Of a DNA stretch of 5,429 nucleotides, positions 1 through 5,177 are shown one piece after another (position 1 is the first letter of the stretch; every line of letters begins with the position of its first letter). The DNA is from Longimicrobium sp. (GTDB taxonomy: Bacteria > Gemmatimonadota > Gemmatimonadetes > Longimicrobiales > Longimicrobiaceae): contig JAUJMI010000276.1 of assembly GCA_030446945.1 (NCBI GenBank), positions 1 through 5,429 on the forward strand. The letters are read 5' to 3'. Under the pieces are notes generated by a model that did not search any database, was not told where the DNA came from, and was given only the letters and a program-made list of their open reading frames with translations. A program made the position numbers and the translations under genes.

Positions 1-161
1 CCACAAATGTACGCGCCGCCCCGCGGCCGGTCCATGGGTCAAGTTCACCACGGCGCCCATGCGTTCCACCCGTGCGCCACATTGCCGCCGCCCCCGTTCG
101 CCCCCACATTCGGCTGGTGGCGGTGGTTAGCCGCGGTGCTACGTTCCGCGAACTGCAAGGG
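1..161. other. No supported gene; left-edge intergenic or gene-end DNA
   Basis: No reading frame here shows a recognisable protein. A + strand frame open from position 7 runs into the palindromic repeat at 162-326, so its apparent length comes from the repeat rather than from a gene. On the - strand, short open stretches starting at ATG codons at 60 or 35 run off the left edge. Either could be the first few codons of a divergent gene, but 11 to 20 codons are too few to judge. The segment is rich in C runs and CCG repeats. Confidence 0.4.
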
Positions 162-326
162 CTCACGCGGAGACGCGGAGGCGCGGAGAACAGCGGATAG
201 AAGCATCACACAGAGAGCACAGAGGGAACTGGAGGCCACAGAGAACTCCTTTTGCTGTTCTTCCTCTATGCCTCTGTTTCTCTGTGCGAGCCATGTAGTT
301 GCTGTTCCTCCGCGTCTCCGCGTGAG
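162..326. repeat. Large imperfect palindrome with perfect 20-bp outer arms
   Basis: The outer arms, 162-181 and 307-326, are perfect reverse complements over 20 bases (ctcacgcggagacgcggagg on the left). Nested inside are further complementary pairs: gaacagc (188-194) with gctgttc (301-307, partly shared with the outer arm), and cacagaga (209-216) with tctctgtg (279-286). The left side is built of short, related purine-rich units (cgcggag, cacagag). The whole could fold into one long interrupted hairpin. It ends about 50 bases before the oxidoreductase start and encodes no plausible protein. It looks like a dispersed intergenic palindrome or a MITE/REP-like element, but copy number cannot be seen from one window. 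Confidence 0.75.
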
Positions 327-365
327 GCCCGCCGTTGCCCAACCTTCCGATTGAACCCCCGAGAC

Positions 366-371
366 GGTGAG
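366..371 (+). promoter_or_regulatory. Ribosome binding site for the FAD oxidoreductase
   Basis: GGTGAG lies seven bases before the ATG at 379. It overlaps an in-frame GTG at 367, which has no comparable site of its own. This favours ATG 379 as the start, and starting there also puts the FAD-binding beta strand directly at the N-terminus, as is usual in the family. Confidence 0.55.
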
Positions 372-378
372 ATCTCCG

Positions 379-2010
379 ATGCTTGACGTTGCCGTAGTCG
401 GGGCGGGGCACAACGCGCTGATCGCGGCGGCGTACCTGGCCCGTGCCGGGCACCGCGTGGAGGTGTTCGAGCGCGCCGCCCGCCCCGGCGGCGCCGTGCA
501 GACGCGCGACGACATCTTCCCGGGGTGCCGCATCGACGTGGGCTCGTCCGCCCACATCCTGATCCACCTCACGCCCATCCTGGCGGAGCTGGAGCTGGAG
601 CGCTACGGCCTGCGTTACGTGGACTGCGATCCGTGGGCCTTCTACCCGCTGGAGGACGGCCGCTCGATCTACTTCCACCGCGACATCGCACGCACCTGCG
701 AGTCGATCGCCGCCATCTCGCCGCGGGACGCCGAGGCGTACCCGCGCTTCCTGGACGAGTGGCGCCCCATCAGCCTCGCCGTGCTGCGCGCCTTCCAGGA
801 CGTCCCCACGCCCCTGAAGCTGGGGTGGACGATGGCGACCGGGGGCGGCTTCGCAAAGAAAAAGGGCGCGGACGGCGCCGCGATGCTCCAGACGATCCTG
901 GGCTCGTACCGGCAGCTGATCGAGCGCACCTTTCGCCACCCCGCCGTGCGCGCAGCCATCGAGTGGATCGCGGCGCAGAGCGGCCCGCCTCCGCTGGAGC
1001 TGGGCACGGCGCCCCTGGCCGGCTGGCAGCCGCTCTACCACGAAAGCGGGGTCAAGCGCGCGGTCGGCGGGTCGGGCGCGCTCACCACCGCGCTGGTGGC
1101 GCTGATCGAGGACCACGGGGGATGCGTGCACACCTCGACGCCGGTGCGGCGCATCGTGGTGGAGGGCGGGCGCGCGGTGGGCGTAGAGGTCGCCGACGGC
1201 GCCGAGCCCGTCCTGCCGCTGGACGCGCCCGTCCTCACCGCCGGCCCCACGCGCACCGTGCGGGCGCGGACGGTGCTCGCCGGGTGCCACGCCGCCACGA
1301 CCTTTCTCCGGCTCCTGGCGGACGCGCCCGAATCCGCGGCCATGCGTGAGCGGGTGGCGGGCGCGCGCATCGGCAACGGTTTCGGGATGATCCTGCGCTG
1401 CGTCACCAACCAGCTTCCCGCCTACGCCGGATGGGACGGCGACCCCGCGCGCGGCGGCGACGGCTCGCCGGGACCCATGCACCAGGGGCTCCAGCTCCTC
1501 TGCCCCCCCGCCCCCTTTCTCGACGCCGCCTACGCCGACTACCTGCGCGGCGAGTCCGCCCGCGACCCCGCCGTCATCGCCATGACCTGGACGGCGGTCG
1601 ATCCGTCGCTCGCACCCACGGGGAAGCACCTCCTCTTCGCCTGGGCGCAGTGGCACCCCTACGCCCTGGCCGGGGGCCGCAGCTGGGACGAGGAGCGCGG
1701 GCGCGCCGCGGACGACATCCTCCGCGCCGTGGGCCGCTTCGCCCCCAACGTCCCGGAGTGCGTGGAGCAGGTGCACATCCAGACCCCTCTGGACCTGGAG
1801 CGCGAGCTGGGGCTGTACAGCGGCAACGTGATGCACCTGGAGATGTCGCTCGACCAGATGTTCATGTTCCGCCCAGCGGCGGGGCTGTCCGGCTACCGCA
1901 CCGCCATCCCGGGCCTCTTCCTCACCGGCGCCAGCACGCACCCCGGCGGCGGCGTCTTCGGCGCATCCGGCCGCAGCGCCGCCCGCGTCGTGGCCAAAGC
2001 GCTGAAGTAG
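379..2010 (+). CDS. FAD-dependent oxidoreductase, phytoene desaturase / CrtO / PYROXD2-like
   Basis: A 543-residue flavoprotein. The N-terminus is a Rossmann dinucleotide-binding fold: VVGAGHNALIAAAYLARAG at residues 6-24, the ribose-binding Glu31 at the end of beta-2, and the RPGGA turn at 35-39. The C-terminus carries the second FAD-contact signature of the CrtI family: DQMFMFRP at about 492-499, then a GLFLTGAS...PGGGVFGASGR stretch at about 512-532. Length fits the 500-560 residues usual for the CrtO/PYROXD2 branch. Known relatives desaturate or oxidise carotenoid and other hydrophobic substrates with bound FAD; some (CrtO) are beta-carotene ketolases. The substrate here cannot be read from sequence, so the specific enzyme name is left open. 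There is no signal peptide, so it is probably cytoplasmic or membrane-peripheral. The start is ATG 379, supported by a ribosome binding site. The next gene begins 282 bases downstream, so co-transcription is uncertain. The frame is intact. Confidence 0.92.
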   Translation: MLDVAVVGAGHNALIAAAYLARAGHRVEVFERAARPGGAVQTRDDIFPGCRIDVGSSAHILIHLTPILAELELERYGLRYVDCDPWAFYPLEDGRSIYFHRDIARTCESIAAISPRDAEAYPRFLDEWRPISLAVLRAFQDVPTPLKLGWTMATGGGFAKKKGADGAAMLQTILGSYRQLIERTFRHPAVRAAIEWIAAQSGPPPLELGTAPLAGWQPLYHESGVKRAVGGSGALTTALVALIEDHGGCVHTSTPVRRIVVEGGRAVGVEVADGAEPVLPLDAPVLTAGPTRTVRARTVLAGCHAATTFLRLLADAPESAAMRERVAGARIGNGFGMILRCVTNQLPAYAGWDGDPARGGDGSPGPMHQGLQLLCPPAPFLDAAYADYLRGESARDPAVIAMTWTAVDPSLAPTGKHLLFAWAQWHPYALAGGRSWDEERGRAADDILRAVGRFAPNVPECVEQVHIQTPLDLERELGLYSGNVMHLEMSLDQMFMFRPAAGLSGYRTAIPGLFLTGASTHPGGGVFGASGRSAARVVAKALK

Positions 2011-2038
2011 CCGCGGTCGACGGCGAGGCGTGGGGCAC

Positions 2039-2058
2039 GGGCGCGATGAATCGCGCCC
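2039..2058. repeat. 8-bp GC hairpin after the oxidoreductase (possible transcript end)
   Basis: gggcgcga (2039-2046) and tcgcgccc (2051-2058) are perfect complements around a tgaa loop, 28 bases after the stop codon. A second small pairing (cccc/gggg) follows at once. No T tract follows, so it is not a textbook intrinsic terminator. It may stabilise the 3' end of the transcript or be a copy of a dispersed intergenic repeat. Confidence 0.5.
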
Positions 2059-2124
2059 CGACGGGGTCCGTGCGACCGTACAGAGGTAGCGTGCGAAGGG
2101 CGGGGATCGAGGTGGGGAAAGGGC

Positions 2125-2156
2125 GGGCAGACACGCAGGTACACGCAGGTCTGCCC
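2125..2156. repeat. Inverted repeat enclosing a 10-bp tandem duplication
   Basis: The arms gggcagac (2125-2132) and gtctgccc (2149-2156) are perfect complements. Between and partly within them the decamer acacgcaggt occurs twice in tandem (2131-2140 and 2141-2150). It lies about midway in the gap between the oxidoreductase and the SDR. The tandem copy looks like a slippage duplication inside the loop of a shorter hairpin. No T run follows, so termination is unsupported. Confidence 0.55.
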
Positions 2157-2292
2157 CTACGAGACATCCTGTGCGCCACGCGATCGCCGATGCATCGGAC
2201 CCCAGCGAGATCTGTTCGGTTCCAGGAGGCAGGCGAGTGTAACGAGCCGGGGGTGAGGGCCGCCCCCGCGCCGTTCTCCAAACGAGATTCCC

Positions 2293-3090
2293 ATGCGACG
2301 ACTACAGAACAAAGTGGCGCTGGTGACGGGCGCGGCGCGCGGGATCGGCGCGGCGGTGGCGGAGCGCTTCGCGGGCGAGGGGGCGCGCGTCGTCGTCACC
2401 GACGTGCGCGACGGAGAGGGCGCGGCGACGGCGGCGCGCATAGGCGGCGAGGCCGCGTACCACCGGCTGGACGTGCGCCGCGAGGAGGACTGGGACGCGG
2501 CGATGGCGTGGGTTGCGGAGCGCTTCGGCCGGCTGGACGTGCTGGTGAACAACGCCGGGATCACCGGCTTCGAAGATGGGTTCGTCCCGCACGACCCGGA
2601 GAACGCCTCGCTCCAAGCCTGGCGCGCGGTGCATGCAACCAATCTGGACGGCGTCTTCCTCGGTTGCCGCGCCGCGATCCGCCAGATGAGGAACGGCGGC
2701 GGCTCCATCGTCAACGTGGCGTCGCGTTCGGGGCTGGTGGGGATCCCGGCGGCGGCGGCGTACGCCAGCAGCAAGGCGGCTGTGCGCAACCACACCCGCA
2801 CCGTCGCGCTGTACTGCGCGGAGCAGGGGCTCGGAATCCGCTGCAACGCCATCTTCCCCGCCGCCATCCTCACCGCCATGTGGGAGCCGATGCTCGGCGA
2901 CGGCGCCGACCGCGCCGAGCGCATGGCCGCCCTGGTCCGCGACACCCCCCTCCGCCGCTTCGGCACCCCGGAAGAGGTCGCGCACGCCGCCGTCTACCTC
3001 GCCTCCGACGAGTCGGCCTACACCACGGGAGCCGAGCTGGTGCTGGACGGTGGGCTCCTCGCCGGCTCCGCGGCGCGCCCCGAGCGCTGA
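2293..3090 (+). CDS. SDR family NAD(H)-dependent oxidoreductase
   Basis: A complete 265-residue classical short-chain dehydrogenase/reductase, the usual family length. The cofactor glycine motif TGAARGIG is at residues 12-19, Asp37 at the end of beta-2 points to NAD(H) rather than NADP(H), Asp60 is the adenine-side Asp, and NNAG is at 86-89. The catalytic tetrad is Asn117, Ser144, Tyr157 and Lys161, with the standard 13-residue Ser-Tyr spacing and YxxxK. The C-terminal half ends in the typical [17 protein letters not shown] and [10 protein letters not shown] blocks. It should interconvert an alcohol and a ketone in the cytoplasm; the substrate is unknown. After the NAI segment, [12 protein letters not shown] (188-199) has Ala where most classical SDRs have PG, probably a subfamily trait. 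The ribosome binding site is weak (only GAG at 2284-2286), but ATG 2293 places the Rossmann fold correctly. The gene stands alone, with gaps on both sides. Confidence 0.95.
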   Translation: MRRLQNKVALVTGAARGIGAAVAERFAGEGARVVVTDVRDGEGAATAARIGGEAAYHRLDVRREEDWDAAMAWVAERFGRLDVLVNNAGITGFEDGFVPHDPENASLQAWRAVHATNLDGVFLGCRAAIRQMRNGGGSIVNVASRSGLVGIPAAAAYASSKAAVRNHTRTVALYCAEQGLGIRCNAIFPAAILTAMWEPMLGDGADRAERMAALVRDTPLRRFGTPEEVAHAAVYLASDESAYTTGAELVLDGGLLAGSAARPER

Positions 3091-3163
3091 AGCGAAGCGC
3101 GACATTTCTGGCTCCGTCAAGATAATTGCAGAGCAGTTGCAGCTGCCGTAATGTGTCTAAGAC

Positions 3164-3199
3164 TGCGCCGCGAAGTCTCCAAGTGGACTTCGCGGCGCA
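3164..3199. terminator. Perfect 14-bp hairpin downstream of the SDR gene
   Basis: tgcgccgcgaagtc (3164-3177) pairs perfectly with gacttcgcggcgca (3186-3199) around an 8-base loop. It starts 74 bases after the SDR stop codon and before the putative promoter of the next gene. The stem is long and stable enough to end or pause transcription in either direction, but no T tract follows on the + strand. It could also be a dispersed repeat or a protein-binding palindrome. The structure is certain; the terminator role is inferred. Confidence 0.45.
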
Positions 3200-3288
3200 C
3201 ACCCATGTAGATGGTGTAACGCGGAAACGCAGTGGGTACCGCGTGTTGTCGAATCCGGAGAACCGCGCCGGACTGTTGCCCCAGGGGG

Positions 3289-3317
3289 TTGACGCGTGTA
3301 ATCCGTGTCGTTAAATA
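3289..3317 (+). promoter_or_regulatory. Possible sigma70-like promoter for the KAS III gene
   Basis: TTGACG (3289-3294) matches five of six bases of the -35 consensus. It is followed after 17 bases by the AT-rich TAAATA (3312-3317), a weak -10; with 16-base spacing, TTAAAT would also serve. This is one of the few AT-rich spots in a GC-rich gap and is correctly oriented, about 107 bases before the KAS III ATG. Predicted transcription would begin near 3323-3325. Confidence 0.35.
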
Positions 3318-3332
3318 ACTGCACCAGCGCCG

Positions 3333-3344
3333 GGTGTGCACACC
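3333..3344. promoter_or_regulatory. 12-bp palindrome, candidate operator
   Basis: ggtgtgcacacc is a perfect 12-base palindrome. It sits about 16 bases after the putative -10 element, where a bound dimeric repressor would block early transcription of the KAS III gene. Offset ccgg tetramers flank it at 3330-3333 and 3343-3346. The symmetry is seen directly; the operator role is inferred. Palindromes of this size also occur by chance in GC-rich DNA. Confidence 0.25.
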
Positions 3345-3423
3345 GGTTCCGGCAACCCCGCCGACGGCATCGTTTGTCTCTGCCGCCGCGTGCCATCCTC
3401 TTGCGCACAAATTGGTAGCTAAG

Positions 3424-4537
3424 ATGATCCAGCCCGCCGTCCCATTCATCCCCCGCAGTGTCCGCATTGCCGGAGCTGGCGCGTACGTACCCTCGCGCGT
3501 CGTGGAGACCGCGCGCATGGTCAAGGCGTTCCCCGGCTGGTCGTCCGAGTGGATCGAGGAGAAGACCGGGATGCGGGAGAGGCGCTTCCTGTGGGACGTG
3601 GATGTGGAGTCGGGCGTCGCCGTCGCGCCGCCGATGGTGGAGGGCGAGTGCCGCACCAACACCGACATGTGCGAGGTGGCGCTGCGGCGTGCCCTCGACG
3701 TGGCCGAGGTCGACGCGAAGGAGCTGCGCGGTGCTCCTGGTGACCTGCACGCCGGACCGCCTCAATTTCAGCTACGACGCCATGGAGCTTCACCGCCGCC
3801 TCGGCTGCCGTGTGGACACCTACGCGCTGACCGTGGACGACGGATGCGGCGGTACGCCGTACATCATGGACATGGCGTACCGCATGATCCGCAGCGGCGC
3901 CGTGAACACGGTGGCGGTGATCGGCTCGGCGTGCACTTCGGCGCTGATCGACCGCAACGTTTGGTGCGGTGAGGTGAGCCACACCCCCGGCCGCAAGCCG
4001 CTGAACGCCGCCTTTGGGATGTACGTCTTCGGCGACCCGGCCGGCGCTGTGATCCTGCGGGCCGACCCGGACCCGAAGCTGGGGATCGTGGCCTCCCTCT
4101 CGGGGAACGACTACCAGGAGCTGGTGGTGCGGCGCGGCGGCGGGGTGCACGAGCGGCTGTACGGAAAGAGCTCGGCCGCGGAGGATGCATTCGTGATCGA
4201 TGGCCAGCTTGTGGCACGTTCGTACCGCGTCTTCATGAAGCGGTGCCTGAACGACGTTCTCGCCAGCCACCGGGAGCTGACGGACGAGGTGAAGCGCTAC
4301 TACTTCCACCAGCCCAACAAGCGCCTCCTCGACCACTTCGTCGCCGACGTGGGCCTCCCCGCCGACCGCGTGGCCTGCAATGTCGACCGCTACGGCAACA
4401 CCTCGGCCGCGGGCATGCTCGTCCTCCTGGCCGAAGACCTTGAAGCCGGTGTCGTGACCCTCGGCAGCGGCGACCTGGTGATGATCGCCGCCGTCGGCGC
4501 GAACGTGCACTACGGCGCGCAGCTGGTTCGGTTGTAG
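3424..4537 (+). pseudogene. 3-oxoacyl-ACP synthase III (FabH-like) with a frame break
   Basis: A KAS III-type condensing enzyme split between two frames. The first frame (ATG 3424 to about 3729, some 102 residues) has the N-terminal thiolase-fold strand RIAGAGAYVPSRVV and the SEWIEEKTGMRER block matching FabH SDEWIVTRTGIRER. From about 3731 homology continues in the next frame to the stop at 4537: LLVTCTPDRL, catalytic Cys in DDGCGG (codon 3845-3847), His in YFHQPNK (4307-4309), Asn in YGNTSAAG (4397-4399), and the family C-terminus YGAQLVRL. The 30-residue His-Asn spacing equals that of E. coli FabH. Repaired length is about 370 residues, slightly long for the family. FabH enzymes condense an acyl-CoA with malonyl-ACP; related branches serve specialised metabolism, and the substrate here is unknown. 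Unshifted translation ends at 3972 and lacks most of the catalytic domain. One extra G or a lost CG pair near 3727-3731 explains the break. It may be a sequencing indel, a real mutation, or less likely recoding. Confidence 0.88.
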
Positions 4538-4596
4538 GAAGTGCGTTGAGTGCGTGAGTGCGTGAGGGTGTGGCGCGTGATTGCGGCGACGCCCGC

Positions 4597-4626
4597 CTCC
4601 AGGAGCGAATGGATTCGCCGTTGGAG
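4597..4626. repeat. Two-tier hairpin
   Basis: ctcca (4597-4601) pairs with tggag (4622-4626), and gcgaa (4605-4609) pairs with ttcgc (4614-4618), around a tgga tetraloop. The two helices are separated by a symmetric 3-by-3 internal loop. It lies 60 bases after the KAS III stop codon, inside the left half of the nested repeat. No T tract follows. Confidence 0.4.
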
Positions 4627-4635
4627 ACCCGCGAA

Positions 4636-4653
4636 AGTCCGCCTTCGCGGACT
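4636..4653. repeat. 7-bp hairpin with a four-base loop
   Basis: agtccgc (4636-4642) pairs with gcggact (4647-4653) around cttc. It follows the preceding two-tier hairpin after nine bases, so the two could stack at the 3' end of the KAS III transcript. No U-rich tail is present, and the role is unknown. Confidence 0.4.
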
Positions 4654-4827
4654 CACGCACGGGACGGAGCGTATCGCCAACCTTTTGTCATCCTTGTATG
4701 TGCTGAGCGAAGCGCTTCTCCGCCCTTGCCGCGGCGGCAATGTGTGGCGCGGGGCGAAGTATCTGCCGCGCGTTGCGAGGGGCCGGGCGTGACGTGCCGT
4801 TCCCGGCCGGCTCCGGCTAGATCCTTG

Positions 4828-4856
4828 GGCGCCGCAGGAGTCCGGCGTGCGGCGCC
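4828..4856. repeat. 9-bp GC-rich hairpin
   Basis: ggcgccgca (4828-4836) pairs perfectly with tgcggcgcc (4848-4856) around an 11-base loop. It sits in the right half of the nested repeat element, and a ccggccgg palindrome lies just upstream at 4804-4811. It is probably part of the structured repeat rather than a terminator. Confidence 0.45.
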
Positions 4857-4922
4857 ACGCATCCACGGGGCGGCTCTCTCAGGATGACATAAACGTTCAG
4901 ACGCACTCACGCACACTGTTCC

Positions 4923-4950
4923 TATTCCCTATTCCCTAACCCCTAATCCC
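4923..4950 (+). repeat. Four tandem heptanucleotide units (TAnnCCC)
   Basis: Four contiguous 7-base units, tattccc, tattccc, taacccc and taatccc, occupy 4923-4950. They lie seven bases before the ribosome binding site of the lipoprotein gene, in its probable leader or promoter region. Gain or loss of units by slippage would change promoter or leader spacing. The strand composition is strongly pyrimidine-rich. Confidence 0.65.
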
Positions 4951-4957
4951 TGCTGTC

Positions 4958-4963
4958 AGGAGA
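4958..4963 (+). promoter_or_regulatory. Ribosome binding site of the lipoprotein gene
   Basis: AGGAGA lies ten bases before ATG 4974, a good Shine-Dalgarno match. It fixes that start, which also gives a well-formed lipoprotein signal peptide. Confidence 0.65.
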
Positions 4964-4973
4964 CCGCCCCACA

Positions 4974-5177
4974 ATGAACCCCATCTCTCGTTCGCTCGGC
5001 GCCGCGGCACTGCTGCTCACCCTCGCGGCATGTGACGACTCGCGCACCTCGCCGGTCCAGCAGGACGTTCCTGCCGGGCCCGCCCTGAGCGCCGCGCCCT
5101 CCGCCGCCGAGGCGGGCGGACTGAACCGTGACGGCGTGGAGGTACTGCGTTCCGCTCCGAAGAAAACCCGTCGATGA
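4974..5177 (+). CDS. Predicted lipoprotein, N-terminal part (frame apparently broken)
   Basis: The product begins with a short basic n-region (Arg6), a hydrophobic core of about residues 8-18, and the lipobox LAAC with the acylated Cys at residue 20. It should therefore be exported by Sec, lipidated, and cleaved by signal peptidase II. Asp at +2 is a membrane-retention signal in E. coli; whether that holds here is unknown. Residues 21-48 form a Pro/Ala/Ser-rich flexible linker. The frame stops at 5177 after a poorly coding tail, while strong coding character moves to another frame from about 5147. The likely real protein continues there. Read as it stands, this would be a 67-residue lipoprotein with no domain. 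I do not recognise a family. Confidence 0.7.
   Translation: MNPISRSLGAAALLLTLAACDDSRTSPVQQDVPAGPALSAAPSAAEAGGLNRDGVEVLRSAPKKTRR

Larger units (their letters stand above)
4550..4914. repeat. Nested inverted-repeat intergenic element
   Basis: The outer arms gtgcgtgagtgcg (4550-4562) and cgcactcacgcac (4902-4914) are perfect 13-base complements. An inner pair, tgtcatcct (4686-4694) and aggatgaca (4881-4889), is nested inside. The left arm lies in a run of tandem gtgcgtga-like octamers starting at 4541. Between the arms are several local hairpins and no protein with family features; short open frames here contain only low-complexity translations. The layout fits a dispersed non-coding repeat or a mosaic of two repeats, one inside the other. 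There is no transposase and no evident target-site duplication. Confidence 0.6.

Noticed and set aside
1..60. Possible start of a divergent gene on the - strand (ATG at 60 or 35)
   Set aside because: Only 11 to 20 codons are visible before the edge, and ribosome binding site support is weak; it cannot be decided from this window.
7..354. A 115-codon + strand frame at the left edge
   Set aside because: More than half of it is the translation of the palindromic repeat at 162-326, and no family features or ribosome binding site are visible.
163..1941. A 592-codon open frame on the - strand opposite the oxidoreductase
   Set aside because: It is antisense to a clearly recognisable flavoprotein, has an Arg/Gly/Ala/His-rich composition without any motif, and arises from high GC3 on the coding strand.
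2224..2242. AGGAGG seven bases before GTG-TAA, a possible start-stop element upstream of the SDR
   Set aside because: A one-codon reading frame is most easily explained by chance; no in-frame link to the SDR exists.
3084..3100. gcgct/agcgc hairpin overlapping the SDR stop codon as a terminator
   Set aside because: The stem is only five base pairs, and only a short T stretch follows at some distance; the 14-bp hairpin downstream is a better candidate.
1431..3125. A 564-codon + strand frame spanning the end of the oxidoreductase, the gap and the SDR
   Set aside because: It overlaps two recognisable genes in another frame and translates to Arg/Pro-rich low-complexity sequence; stops are simply rare in GC-rich DNA.
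3126..3314. A 62-codon + strand frame in the SDR-KAS III gap
   Set aside because: It contains the 14-bp hairpin and the putative promoter region, and it has no motif or ribosome binding site.
4550..4887. Short open frames of 80 and 109 codons after the KAS III gene
   Set aside because: They lie wholly in the nested inverted-repeat region, lack ribosome binding sites and show no protein-like features.
5174..5177. ATGA stop-start overlap as a translational-coupling site between two genes
   Set aside because: Possible, but the downstream frame already shows coding character before this ATG, and its cysteines suit an exported domain needing the upstream signal peptide; a frame break is the simpler reading.
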